A stretch of 64,000 nt of DNA, taken from the NCBI GenBank assembly GCA_027919835.1, contig JANVFP010000013.1, forward strand, positions 62,001 to 126,000, read 5' to 3'. The notes under the pieces were generated by a model. It did no database searches and had not been told where the DNA came from. It was given only the letters and a program-made list of their open reading frames with translations. Shown here in pieces: positions 22,721 to 33,342 of the stretch. This DNA is from Lentinula raphanica. Taxonomy: Eukaryota; Basidiomycota; Agaricomycetes; Agaricales; Omphalotaceae. Each line of letters begins with the position of its first letter. Position 1 is the stretch's first letter. A program made the position numbers and the translations under genes.

Positions 22721-25194
22721 TCGCCGTTCTTGCAAGGATTGGCGTTACCACATCCCTTGAAGCCGTTAAAGGCGAAACATACACGTTTCCCGCTTGAGTT
22801 CCTGAAGACCCCACTATCGTCCTGTTTGAGATAATCTCCTCCAGACGCGACGTGACCACGGCTGTGGTGCTCCCCTCCACAGAAGATGCAGCGAAATTTT
22901 GACTTTTGACCTTGCTGCTTGTTGTTCGAACCAAAGAATCGCGAGTTTGAGGACGATGAACCTTTACCGGGAAAGGAGAAAGAAGAGTATCCGCTTTGAA
23001 AGGAAAAGTTGTTCTTGTACGATTTAGCTTTTTGCTCTCTTTCCTTCTTCTCTGCAACCTGTCTCTTCCACTCTTCGTAAATGTCGCGATAAACCGTAGA
23101 ATCGAAAAGGTCCATCCATTCCTCGCGTTCTGGTCTGAATCGCCAGAACGTAATCTTCTGGTCCGTATAAACCATCAGCGGCACTACTTCTTCCCTCAAA
23201 CAACTCTGATTATCGACCAATCCGAAGAAGATCTCAATCATATCTGCCGCTGCCATTGCTTCCTCTGACCCCGGAACAACCTCGTTTTCAGGAATCAGAT
23301 GTTCCCTGAGTGCCCTTGGCATATTCCTTTTGATCTCATTCCAATCGTTAATGGTCATCTCCATGAGCGGGATATCCGGCAATCCTCCACTCTGACCCGA
23401 GGATGAGGGAGCATGATTCGAGACCAATGGACTGTAACGACGGGTGAAGTAACCTAGAGGAATGACTTCGTTCCAACCGTTCCTCAGAATCTCGATGACC
23501 TCGTGAGATACACCTGTGAGAAGCCCAGCTGGATCCGACGTGGGTCGCCTGGACTGTGTGACTTTAGGGAATGGAACTCTCAGCTTCCCACCAGGTCTAT
23601 ATGCTACACGATTGTTGTATTGATGAACGGGCTGAATTTGGTATCGATGATTGTAAGCAGCCCCCGGGTGTTGATAATTCTGATATGTTGCATTAACGGG
23701 CTGATTCTGATAGATTGGGTTATCATGTGCAAATTGGTTTCGAACGGGAGCTGGGACGACAGGAGCTGGGACGAAGGGAGCTGGAGGATAACCGAGCATG
23801 GGTGCGACTTGATTTCAAGGAGCTGGAGGATAACCGAGCGTGGGTGCGACTTGATTTCGAGCAGGAACTGGAACGACGAAAGCTGGTGGAGGAGCTGGAA
23901 CATGGACAGGAATAGGCTCATGAAGGACTGGAACTGGAGCTGGAGCCCGTGGTGCATTCGAAGGCAAAGGAATGTCATCATAAACGTCTTGAACATGTCG
24001 GCGACGTTGGTAGAACCGATCTGGCGTGGGCGGATCACGACTCGACCTCCTCTTCCTTTGCTGATCAGGCATATGAACACCCCTACGAGGTGCACCATTC
24101 GTAGGACCCGCGTCCGCGGGAATGAAGAAATCGTCGCCTTCAGATTCGCTATGATAGTCCAGATTGTTCCCGTTCCCGTTCCCATGATCGTGGATAGATC
24201 TGTTTCCTGGCAGAGGGGTACTCGAATGAGGCATGTGGTTATTTGGAACGTTATCCTCGTCTTCCTCTGGAATGGCACCTCCAGGTGCTGGAATATCAAC
24301 TTCAGGAACATGAAGCCGAGGAATGTTTAGTCGATGAGCGACTCCTCTCCCTGTGAATCGTGAAGCTGCCCGAGCGAATTGGCGATCCCCCGGCATGCCA
24401 TAAACAGATCCCAAAGGCTGATTCCCGTTCAACTCGGGAATATCCTCCAAGAGAAAGCTGAAGTCATTGAAATCGGATCTATCTGCAAATGCAAGTATCA
24501 GTATCTGTATTTCAACTGCATATATGCTGTCTAAAATCACTCCTGAGGCACCACACACACCCCATGCCATGTATAACTACATCACTCTTCTCCGCATATA
24601 CGCAGAATACAAGGATGCAGGCACATCCCAATCATACTGAGAGGATGATAGCCTCAACCAAGGGATGACAGCCCCGAAATACATGGGGATGGTAGCCCCG
24701 GTATCAAAAAGGGAGTAACTTCCCGGAGGATGGCAGCCTCCCAAATACAATGGCAGTGATAGTGTGCCTCAACGAGCATGGTAGGCTCAACCAACAAATT
24801 GACACTCACAATTTGAATGATTCGTTGCTGAGCTCCTCGAGCGATTCGTACGACCCGGCGAATAGTCCGGTTCATCATCATCTGACGAATCCATCCTTTC
24901 CAAAACATTCCGCTCTCGTCCAACCGGATCAGCATCTTCCTGAGATCCACCGCTGAGATAGGAAGGATCTCTGAATTGCTGCCTGGGACCCTGGGGTGCC
25001 AGGACCGGAGAGGGAGCCCTCGGCGTGGGCGCCAACGCGTCTACTCCTCCAGGAAAAGAAGGACCCGCCAAAGGTGCAGCCAAACGTCTGGTCCGACTAG
25101 GCTCACCATGCTGGTTTGACTGGAATTGCGGATTGAGTGCGTACATCCGTCCAGCCGATGAATCATTGTTTGGACGTGCCCTGGTCCGCGCCAT
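22669..25194 (-). pseudogene. gag: Family B gag-like protein with intron and internal tandem duplication
   Basis: Start MARTRARPNNDSSAGRMYAL at 25194. A 327-bp intron (donor GTGAGTG at 24809, acceptor TTGCAG at 24483) joins to DRSDFNDFSFLLEDIPELNGN. A long Pro/Ala-rich stretch (LHEPIPVHVPAPPP) is followed by a 42-bp tandem duplication (23778-23819 and 23820-23861) encoding NQVAP.LGYPPAP twice; the second boundary carries TGA where the first unit has CGA. Later parts: GGLPDIPLMEMTINDWNEIKR, then EEWKRQVAEKKEREQKAKSY, and zinc motifs CIFCGGEHHSRGH and CFAFNGFKGC..PCKNGDHKCAICGSTQHNSQSH before the stop at about 22666. Probably the structural protein of the element. Confidence 0.65.
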
Positions 25195-25435
25195 ATTCTA
25201 TCATTATATTCTCCGCGTCTTGCACAAGCTATTCTTGTTTTAAGTTGAGAGAATTGAGTTGAGAATTGAGTTCTTGGTTAAGGTGAATGAGAATTCCGTC
25301 GATGTTCGAATCGACGACGCGTTAATGCGATGCAGATGAGAGTACGATGATGAGAAGTAAACAGGATTATCGTTACGTCACTACGCTGCTTGCCCGAAAC
25401 TGCAGATTCCCACGCCTTCGCTGCTGAATCTTTGG

Positions 25436-25821
25436 TATTCACTCAGAGCTGGTGGTGCAACCTTCTATGCCAGACTTGGTCTTTCAGAATCTGTGATAAT
25501 GGCCTTGGGACGTTGGTCTTCTACAGCTTGGAAAATATATATCAGAGACAATCCTACAGTAAGGGCAGAACTACAACTAGCTTCACTCAAACAAGCCCAA
25601 AGATCTTGACACTGTATCCCTGTACTATTGTAACACCATCCAATCTGATATACAACCATTTAACTCGCGTCTCATTCACATTTTCTCTCACCACCATCCA
25701 CCCCTCAACAACATCTCATAGCAATCTATAGCCCTCCATGATCCGCTCTGAATGTTATGGGCTTTGGCCCAGTGTTGGCTAACTCTTACTTCCTGTCCCA
25801 CCTGAGTGCAAAAGGCAGAGG
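25436..25821 (+). mobile_element. Family A YR 3' fragment, 3' UTR and T
   Basis: Begins inside the YR HxxR box (HSLRAGGATFYARLGLSES), continues to the YR stop (LASLKQAQRS), 3' UTR and T ending at 25821. Confidence 0.8.
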
Positions 25822-26877
25822 CTGGCAGCACCTCACCGGCTCTTTGAACTGATCACTCAATGTTCTTCCATGGGCCAGGCCTGCTCTCACAGAAATGTAT
25901 CGCAAGATGAGTGGCAAAACACTTCAATTTTGTCACATCCCTATCAATGGTGAAGTGCATAGAGACCTGACTTGGTTCTCTGACATGCTCAAATCTGCCA
26001 TTGGAATATGATTTGTAGATGCCCAAGCATGGAGTGATAGTGAGGTAGACTTTGTGTGCTGGACTGAGGCAAGCAATATAGGACTGTCCTTTGTTTATGC
26101 CAGCAATGGGTTTTGTTATCAAGTGCATCCAACTCCTGGCAGTCCAATAGTTGACATCTTCTTCAGGGAGCTTCCAGCTATTCTATCAGGACTCCATCAT
26201 ATTGCTTCAAAACCTAGTCCACCCAAGAGAGCTCTCTTCTTCTCAGACAGTCTGGATTCTGTCCAAGTTCTCAGCTCTCTTGCAGTCAAAGAATCATCAC
26301 ACAACTCCATCCTTCTTGCTATTGCTGGTATAGTTCTCAAGACTGATATTGACATCAGAGTTTGTCACATTCCTGGCAAGGATAACATCAAGGCAGATCT
26401 TCTATCTAAACTTTTACTGGATGACTTCAAGCTCCAGTTCCCCTCCTACTGCGTCTGCACTTTTGAGCCTCCAAGAGAGCTACTGCCAGCGCGATGGAGA
26501 GAGTCCTTGTAGAGGCCATGGGTGAGCAGAGGAAGAGACAAAGGAATCTGGGATTATGGCTTTAGGACGTTGGTCTTCTGCAGCTTGGAAAATATATATC
26601 AGAGACAATCCTACAGTAAAGGCAGAACTACAACTAGCTTCACTGAAACAAGCCCAAAGATCTTGACACTGTATAACTGTACTATTGTAACACCATCCAA
26701 TCTCATACAAAACCATTTAACTCGCGTCTCATTCACATTTCCTTTCACCACCATCCACCCCTCAACAACATCTCATAGCACTTATAGCCCTCCATGATCT
26801 GCTCTGAATGTTATGGGCTTTGGCCCAGTGTTGGTTAACTCTAACTTCATGTCCCACCTGAGTGCAAAAGGCAGAGG
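25822..26877 (+). mobile_element. Family A fragment: RNase H, deleted YR, 3' UTR and T
   Basis: Starts in the thumb region (CTGGCAGCACCTCACCGG) directly after a T block. RNase H is broken by TGA at 25850-25852 (TGG elsewhere) and TGA at 26009-26011 (CGA elsewhere); an ORF at 26054-26512 keeps the RNase H acidic motifs. Nearly all of YR is deleted at about 26545; only its C-terminal tail (WKIYIRDNPTVKAEL) remains before the 3' UTR and T, which ends at 26877. Confidence 0.75.
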
Positions 26878-27291
26878 TGAGAGGTGGTCAGAAGCACTAC
26901 CAGAAGACTTTGTACTCTTACCTGACATGAAAGTTTCCTCTATGTTTGTAGTCTGGCAGAAGGGGAAAGCCAGAGCTGTCATGGACCAATCTGCATCAGG
27001 TCTTAATGATGGAATTCCTAGGGATGAAGCCAAAGTCAAATATGACAACAATGCACACTTTTGGCCAGGTGCTCAATGATGTTATCAAAGAGCACCCTAA
27101 TGAGGAGCTTGTACTATTCAAGAGTGATGTAACTCAAGCTTTCCTCAATCTCCCCGCTCATCCTCTTTGGCAACTGTGTCAAGTTGTATCTGTTGAAGGA
27201 AGATTTCATATTGTTAGGAGATTGGTCTTTGGAACCAGAACATCTCCTCGCTGTTGGTGCTCTGTGTCTGTACTACTATGCTGGTTTGGGA
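26878..27291 (+). mobile_element. Family A RT fragment
   Basis: Follows a T block directly, with RWSEALPEDFVLLPDMKVSSMFVVWQKGKARAVMDQ, a one-base frameshift near 27045, then FKSDVTQAFLNLPAHPLW and FGTRTSPRCWCSVSVLLCWFGTD. It ends at 27291 at a junction with AT-rich DNA of the hAT remnant. Confidence 0.75.
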
Positions 27292-27859
27292 CTGATTCAC
27301 CTCAGTAGAATATATTTGTACTGAGTAGAGATCAACACAAGGCCATACAGACTTTATAGATATTCTAAGAAAGGAAATTCTGGAATGCGTAATTGCGTTA
27401 ACGCTATTGAATGCAATGTGACATGACTGACATTCGCGGTGTCATGCATTCCTATATTCCAACAATTTTATATAGGAAAACAGTGAGATTCATAATTGAT
27501 ATATCATTTCAGCAGTCAAGACTTATTGCATGATCATTTCTATATCTGTACACTCATCTTTTAAGCATATACCTAGCTCAAAAACGAGGTTTCCCTTGAA
27601 ATATACCTGATAAATGAGTGGTAAATCTGGTTGAATGGGATTCAAATTTGATTCAAACCTAGTTTAAATTGATCCATGCATAAACTGATTTAAATCAATG
27701 AACTGTGATTTATTGAAACATTGGAAAACTCCTAAATCTTAAATTCAATCACATTTAAATCTCAATCAGTTTATTTTTAGTGATTCAAATTTTGAATCAA
27801 TTTGATTCAATTCATGATTTATTTGCAGTTTATTAAACTGGACCTCTAAACTCTCATCA

Positions 27860-28676
27860 CAGGCTTCTGTGTCGGCAGTCAAGACCAGAAAAAGCTTGCT
27901 GCTCTTTTTGCCAATGATGATGAGGACGACAAAATGGATAGACATGGTATCTTGACTCAAAAGGGTGAACCATGGGAGCAGGAGTATGAGCAATGGATTA
28001 ACTCCACACTGGAGGATACAAATAAATACCTCTTGTTAAGTGGTGGGGAGTAAGTGTTCCCCATTTATTCAATTTAATTTGATGCTAATCATAATATATA
28101 ACAGCTGCATCAGGGAAAAATACCTTGGGTCCAGAGAAGCCTAGAGACACCCCCCAAAAGCTTAGGCTTCCCAGGCTTCCCAGAGATTCTCAAAGATTTC
28201 TAAAGATTTTCAAAGCAACTCAGGTAAGCCTGAAGACATAAGGTTAATTTAAAATCATTTCAAGAACTTGAAACTGCCTGGAATTTTGGGGGTGTCTCCA
28301 GTCAACCTGGGCCTAGATAGATTTTTCCTGATGTGAACAGGCACCGTTTTGGGCACACTTGGATGTCATTGGCATGTGACTATCTAGCTATTATGGCTGC
28401 CTCAACTTTGAGTGAATAAGCCTTTTCTAGTGGGGCATAACAATAAGCAAGCTTTGGAACTGGTTGCGAGGAAATCTTGTCGAGGCTCTTCAAGTTATCA
28501 AGGCCACCCTCCATTGGGAATTAATTGTCCAGGAGCCAGCACAATCAATTCAAGTCAAGGAGAAATTCGAGTATGAGCAGGAAGAGGATTCTTCTAACAT
28601 GGTGGAGATCATACCAGATGTGAACGACTTTAATTTGGAAGTTGATCTTGACTCCGATACTGAGAACATGGACTGA
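27860..28676 (+). pseudogene. hAT transposase C-terminal remnant
   Basis: Plus-strand pieces with acidic DDEDDKMD, then KGEPWEQEYEQWINSTLEDTNKYLLLSGGE followed by a possible splice donor (GTAAGT at about 28050). After the inverted-repeat insert the piece APFWAHLDVIGM, DYLAIMAASTLSE, AFSSGA, LWNWLRGNLVEALQVIKATLHWE matches the hAT dimerisation (hATC) layout fW.hld...DYLai.as...SE.aFSsg......LVEALQ.iK. At least one in-frame stop (after STLSE) and the insertion make it inactive. The C-terminal tail is acidic, ending LDSDTENMD. Confidence 0.6.
28108..28333. mobile_element. Small inverted-repeat element (CATCAG family), copy 3, TSD TG
   Basis: 226 bp, CATCAGGGAAAAATACC ... AGATTTTTCCTGATG, flanked by TG at 28106-28107 and 28334-28335. 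Internal sequence is nearly the same as copies 2, 4, 8 and 9. It lies inside the hAT transposase remnant. Confidence 0.9.
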
Positions 28677-28856
28677 TTACTGGTACACTGCTTGTCATAC
28701 TATATTCTCAATGAAAAGCCTGGGTTCAAGCCCAAGCTCATGCTCCACAGCCTGGATTTGAGTCTCAGGCTTGGGTCATAATTTTCATCTGGCCCAAGCC
28801 CACCAATACCTGACCTGACTCATGAGATTCAGGCCCGACCCGAGCCCGAACAACAC

Positions 28857-29632
28857 TATAGACCTTATCAAAGTCCACAAAGCAATCCTTGACAATGAGG
28901 CAAAGCAAAGAGACAGGGAGAGGATCAGAGAAAGGCTGAGCAGCCAAAAGTGATACAACAGGATCAAGATTGCTTTCAGTAGCAAAGAGATTTTTGAGTT
29001 CCCAAGTTTTCTGCACATGAGCAGGAAGAGATGAGGGCCCTGATAGATGGGCCAAGTGAGAAGCAGCTTCAAGGAGTGCAGCAGGAAGCATTGAAGCAGT
29101 TGAAGCAGGTTTAACAGGAGAGGCAAGAAGCCTAGCCAAAGCATCTCTCCCAGCCTGTAGAATAGGCTCTGGATATTGAGGAGAAGCACCAGATTCAAGC
29201 TGGGCTTGCTCATCATCCAGATCCTGAATCTGAGTCTGCATGCTAGCCCAGGCAGCTTCATTGACAGCTTCTTCATGAGAGACTTCATTCTGATCTGCTG
29301 AGACAGCAGTCTTCTTTCCTTTGAGCTTAGCTCTCTGATCTCTCTTGAACTTATTAGTCTCTCTTTGAATATCCATGATCTGGGACACATAATCTTAGGA
29401 TACAACAGCATCATTGGAAGAGAGATCTCTAACAGCCCTCAAGGTATCCATAGCATTGATCTCCTCATTTCTGAGCTGCTCAACAACCTCCTGAAGAGCC
29501 CTGGCATGTTCACCCACTGCCTCAAACTCTAGAGACTGTCAGGAAGGGAGAGAGGGGGTGACAAGTGAGGAGCAGCAGAAGAGGATGGAACATTCTGGGA
29601 TTGAGGAGAGACAGACCTGAAGTGAGCATGAG
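28857..29632 (-). pseudogene. gag: Family A gag fragment
   Basis: Minus-strand gag middle region: EQFRNEEINAMD-like residues, VSQIMDIQRETNKFKRDQRAKLKGKKTAV, QAGRDALARLLASPVKPAST, AHVQKTWELKNLFATESNLDPVVSLLAAQPFSDPLPVSLL and IVKDCFVDFDKVYS. It is cut at 28857 by the hAT right end and at 29632 by a T block. TAA replaces CAA near 29395, and a deletion near 29536 shifts the frame. The extra RDQRAK residues match the copies at 34200-35967 and 46848-48614, a sub-lineage distinct from the array at 1-27 kb. Confidence 0.75.
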
Positions 29633-30915
29633 CCTCTGCCTTTTGCACTCAGGTGGGACAGGAAGTTAAAGTTAGCCAACACTGGGCCAAAGCCCATAAC
29701 ATTCAAAGCGGATCATGGAGGGCTACATAATGGTACAGGATAGGTAAGGATGTAGCTACATACAACTACATATTTACAAACAATACATGATATGAGGGAG
29801 AGGAGAGAGGGTGAAGGAAAAACAGGCAGATCAAGGTTAGATCTATGTAGATAAGAGTCAGTACTATGTAGGGGCTTATCAGACATGATCAGAGTGCACT
29901 GAGACACCAAAAACCCAAGATCTAACAAAGGAATCAACTCCTAGAGTGTCTGATCACCTTAGATCTGTTTGGATGTGCTCTGGTATCTGTTCAGTGTCTT
30001 GATGGTGAAAAATGCAAAATTTCATACCAGATTCCTGTATCTGAGACACCTCTGGAAGGCCTGTAGTCTGTACAGATGTAGGAATGTACTGGACAGTGAA
30101 ATCAGAGCTCAGAAAGAGCTAGGGAACATGCAGGCAGCCTCACCCAGGTTAGAGATGGTGGGGGAAGGAAAGGAAGAATGGGCGATCGAAAATTGATGTT
30201 TCAACTCGCTTTTATAGGCCTCTGCTCAGACCTCTGGCACCTGTAACAGCCACATCAATTTAAAACAGCCCCATGATCAATTGCCTGATGCATGTGAAGA
30301 TGGGATCATGTACAGCTATCAGCTGATGATCCAGGCACCCTATAAGCGCTGGAAATGTCCGAAATATGTCCAGGAATCCATGTGATGAGTCTAGACATGG
30401 TGCTAAGTGATATAAAGGCTCTGGGAATGAAATAACACACAAGTGTTTTGAGTGTGCATTTTAAAATGAGGATTGCAGGAGAACCACTAGACCAAATGCC
30501 TTCAAAATTATTTGCATCTTGAAGAGGACATCAAACTGTATATTTCCATCTAAGACACCTATAGGTTTGGTCCAGGAATGCTTTGTGTAAAATAGAAAAT
30601 ATTTCAAAAGCTTTATTAAAGCATTCTGAAAAAATATGAATAACTCAACACAGAGTGAGTATCATCATAGGGTTATAGTGAACAACTTGTAGGGACAATA
30701 GAGCTCTGTATGCGTACACAGTATAGTAGCAAGAGCACTTGAGAGGTAGCCAGGAATTAAGTGTATTCATGTACACATTAGGTATGATGAAGGTGAAGAC
30801 CTTCATGTACATACCTGTTGTGATGAATAGTGCACTATAATTACTGGGAGATGATCTGTTGTTTGCAGAGGCCTGCAGAAAGGCTCCCTACCCTTGGAAT
30901 CTGCCTTCATGTCGA
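29633..30915 (-). mobile_element. Family A L-x-T unit on the minus strand
   Basis: Minus-strand equivalent of 20707-22160: the 5' terminus (TCGACATGAAGGCAG on the minus strand) is at 30915, then leader, spacer x with ACATACAACTACATATTTACAAAC, and T ending at 29633. No ORFs of the parent. It is bounded on the 5' side by a T block (30916) and on the 3' side by gag. Confidence 0.75.
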
Positions 30916-31126
30916 CCTCTGCCTTTTGCACTCAGGTGGGACAGGAAGTTAAAGTTAGCCAACACTGGGCCAAAGCCCATAACATTCAAAGCGGATCATG
31001 GAGGGCTATAATTGCTATGAAATGTTGTTGAGGGGTGGATGGTGGTGAAAGAAAATGTAAATGAGACGCGAGGTAAATGGTTGTATATCAGATAGGATGA
31101 TGTTACAAAAGTACTATAGTACAGTT

Positions 31127-32134
31127 TCAAGATTTTTGGGCTTGTTTGAGAGAAGCTAGCTGTAATTCTGCCCTTACTGTAGGATTGTCTCTGATATATA
31201 TTTTCCAAGCTGAAGAAGACCAATGTCCTAAAGCCATTATCACAGATTCTGAAAGTCCAAGTCTGGCATAAAAAGTTGCACCACCAGCTCTTAGTGAATG
31301 TCCACCAAACTCCCTACCAACATAAGCAAAGAACCTGGATTCAAACCAGAATCTAGTGGGGAGTGTCCCATCTTCACAGAGGAACAATGCAGGCCTGGCT
31401 CCATGTAGTTTGTCTCTGATAGCACAGTATTCCTTCAGTAGAGACACAGGACTAGCCACTGCTTGATGACTTTGGAGAATATCTGTTCCATGATAGAAAG
31501 GATCACTTTTGTGATAAGGCAAATGATAACCAGCTCTGCCATTCTCAAACTTGAGAGAAGCACGCTTGATCACCTTACGCCAGTCACGCAAGTCATACTG
31601 ATTAGGAACAGTGAGTTCACCAATGCGGTGACAACCATAGAAGCCACAATTCGATAGAGTAGCAAACAGAAGATCATCATAGGAGAGATGACGAGAGTCA
31701 TAGAAGAGTTGGATATGAGAAATTTGAAGAGGAGGCTTCCTCTTGACTGGGTCAGCTCTAACTTTCTTGGAGCCTCTGATTGTAGCTTGAACCAGAGGAT
31801 GAGCACGAGATTCATCAAAGTGAGGATAGAGTTGTTTGAGAAAGTGACGAGCACCAGAGAGATATTTGGGTCCAGAGGCAATATGTCTGGATGTGTAGGC
31901 AATGTATCTGGAGAGTGTGGATGGGGTGGGATCCAGATCCAGATTATGAGAGGTGCAGAACCTGATATAATCTTTAGCACCTGTAGTATAGTTCTGTTTG
32001 GTAGACTTCTCAATGGCATGGGCTTGAAGGAATAACACCAAATCATCTAACTTGTTCAAGTCCATAGGAGGGTGAGCAGAGTGACCTTGTCTCTTCCTCT
32101 GCTCACCCATGACCTCTAAAAGGACTCTCTCCAT
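31127..32134 (-). CDS. Family A tyrosine recombinase, full length and uninterrupted
   Basis: 335 codons from MERVLLEVMGEQRKRQGHSAH. The N-terminal SAM-like domain (about residues 25-140) has KSTKQNYTTGAKDYIRF and RYIAYTSRHIASGPKYLSGARHF. The catalytic domain follows: GFYGCHRIGELTVPNQ with Arg I (about residue 180), GGHSLRAGGATFYARLGLSE with the HxxR box, GHWSSSAWKIYIRDN with the His/Trp position and Tyr nucleophile, and a short C-terminal LQLASLKQAQKS. The start codon overlaps the RT-RNase H stop by 19 bases, so coupled re-initiation is likely. Known role of the class: strand exchange between a circular element and target without a free DNA end. The first Arg, His, Arg and Tyr are in place; activity is inferred. 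Confidence 0.85.
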   Translation of the reverse strand: MERVLLEVMGEQRKRQGHSAHPPMDLNKLDDLVLFLQAHAIEKSTKQNYTTGAKDYIRFCTSHNLDLDPTPSTLSRYIAYTSRHIASGPKYLSGARHFLKQLYPHFDESRAHPLVQATIRGSKKVRADPVKRKPPLQISHIQLFYDSRHLSYDDLLFATLSNCGFYGCHRIGELTVPNQYDLRDWRKVIKRASLKFENGRAGYHLPYHKSDPFYHGTDILQSHQAVASPVSLLKEYCAIRDKLHGARPALFLCEDGTLPTRFWFESRFFAYVGREFGGHSLRAGGATFYARLGLSESVIMALGHWSSSAWKIYIRDNPTVRAELQLASLKQAQKS

Positions 32135-33342
32135 CGCGCCGGCAGTAGCTCTCTTGGAGGCTCAAAAGTGCGGACGCGGCAGGAGGGAAACTGGAGCTTG
32201 AAGTCATCCAGTAGAAGTCTAGACAGAAGATCTGCCTTAATGTTGTCTTTGCCAGGAATATGACGAACTCTGATGTCAATACCAGTTTTGAGAACTATAC
32301 CTGCAATAGCAAGGAGGATGGAGTTATGTGATGATTCTTTGACTGCAAGAGAACTGAGAACTTGGACAGAGTCCAAACTATCAGAGAAGAATAGGACTCT
32401 CTTGGGTGGACTAGGCTTGGATGCAATGTGATGTAGGCCAGATAAAATAGCTAGCAGCTCTCTGAAGAAGATGTCTACAATGGGGCTGCCAGGAGTTGGA
32501 TGCACCTGATAACAAAAGCCATTACTGGCATAGACAAAGGATAGGCCTATGTTGCTTGCATCAGTCCAGCTCACAAAGTCTGCTTCACTATCACTCCATG
32601 CTTGGGCATCTACAAATCGTATCCCAATGGCAGACTTGAGCATATCAGAGAACCAGGTCAGGTCTCTATGCACTTCACCATTGATAGGGATGTGATGAAA
32701 TTGAAGTGTCTTCCCACTCATTTTGCGATACATTTCTGTAAGAGCAGGTCTAGCCCATGGAAGAACATTAAGTGACCAGTTTAGAGAATCTGTTAGATGC
32801 TGCCAGTCTCTGAGTGCAGCTTTGCGATTGGGAGATGAGAGGAATGTATGAATAGCTTCTACAAGTCCATCTATGGATTCCTGAGTCAAAGAGATGGAGC
32901 CTTTCATGATATCTGTTAAGAAGCCTATGATCAAAAGCCAGACTCCCCAGTCTTGTTTTCTATCTTCATAAGGGCAATCAATCATGTCCCAAAAGACTAG
33001 AAGCTGTACTTGTCTCTTGGGATATTTCTTGCCATGAAAGGTAATTAGATTCCTCTTGAAGTCCCAGCCAAAGAAGTCATCCATGTAAACATGTAGATTA
33101 GGGATTCCTAGCTTCTCAGTCCCAAACCAACAGAGCAGTGCAGACACAGAGCACCAACAGCGAGGAGAGGTTCTAGTCCCAAAGACCAGTCTCCTAACAA
33201 TGTGAAATCTTCCATCAACAGAAACAACTTGGCAAAGTTGCCAGAGAGGATGAGCAGGCAGATTGAGGAAGGCTTTAGCCACATCACTCTTGAATAGCAC
33301 AAGCTCCTCATTAGGGTGCTCTTTGATAACATCATTGAGCAC
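32116..33342 (-). CDS. Family A reverse transcriptase-RNase H, uninterrupted 408 codons
   Basis: The stop-free frame begins just after TAG (33343-33345), which replaces the CAG of TFGQVLND in other copies, so it lacks the first ~200 residues of the full RT ORF. Contains FKSDVAKAFLNLPAHPLW (motif A), FGTRTSPRCWCSVSALLCWFG, VYMDDFFGWDFKR (catalytic YMDD), a thumb-like region, and RNase H WTDASNIGLSF, FFRELLAILSGLHH, FFSDSLDSVQVLSS and HIPGKDNIKADLLSR. It ends LPARWRESF and overlaps YR. Without the upstream part it would need an internal start, so it is probably not functional as it stands. Confidence 0.8.
   Translation of the reverse strand: MLNDVIKEHPNEELVLFKSDVAKAFLNLPAHPLWQLCQVVSVDGRFHIVRRLVFGTRTSPRCWCSVSALLCWFGTEKLGIPNLHVYMDDFFGWDFKRNLITFHGKKYPKRQVQLLVFWDMIDCPYEDRKQDWGVWLLIIGFLTDIMKGSISLTQESIDGLVEAIHTFLSSPNRKAALRDWQHLTDSLNWSLNVLPWARPALTEMYRKMSGKTLQFHHIPINGEVHRDLTWFSDMLKSAIGIRFVDAQAWSDSEADFVSWTDASNIGLSFVYASNGFCYQVHPTPGSPIVDIFFRELLAILSGLHHIASKPSPPKRVLFFSDSLDSVQVLSSLAVKESSHNSILLAIAGIVLKTGIDIRVRHIPGKDNIKADLLSRLLLDDFKLQFPSCRVRTFEPPRELLPARWRESF

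Larger units (their letters stand above)
22161..25435 (-). mobile_element. Second DIRS-like retrotransposon (family B), RT-truncated
   Basis: Minus-strand element with a spliced gag-like gene and the start of an RT gene, cut off at 22161 where a family A T block ends. Its 5' side reaches about 25435, where a YR fragment of family A in plus orientation resumes (GTATTCACTCAGAGCTGG). Sequence is unlike family A, but the gag C-terminal cysteine/histidine layout is the same style. RT, RNase H and YR beyond the truncation are absent from the window. Confidence 0.65.
27292..28853 (+). mobile_element. Decayed hAT transposon remnant with right terminus
   Basis: 27292-27860 is AT-rich with recurring GATTCAAA/TTTGAATC motifs and no gene. 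A transposase remnant follows, split by a small inverted-repeat element. The right end is GC-rich (GGCCCGACCCGAGCCCGAACAACACTA), of the same style as the TCGGGT-rich ends of the hAT element at 40106-44940. It inserted into a minus-strand family A gag (CAGCATAGACTTTATC in other copies). The left terminus was not found; the left edge abuts a family A RT fragment. Confidence 0.55.
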
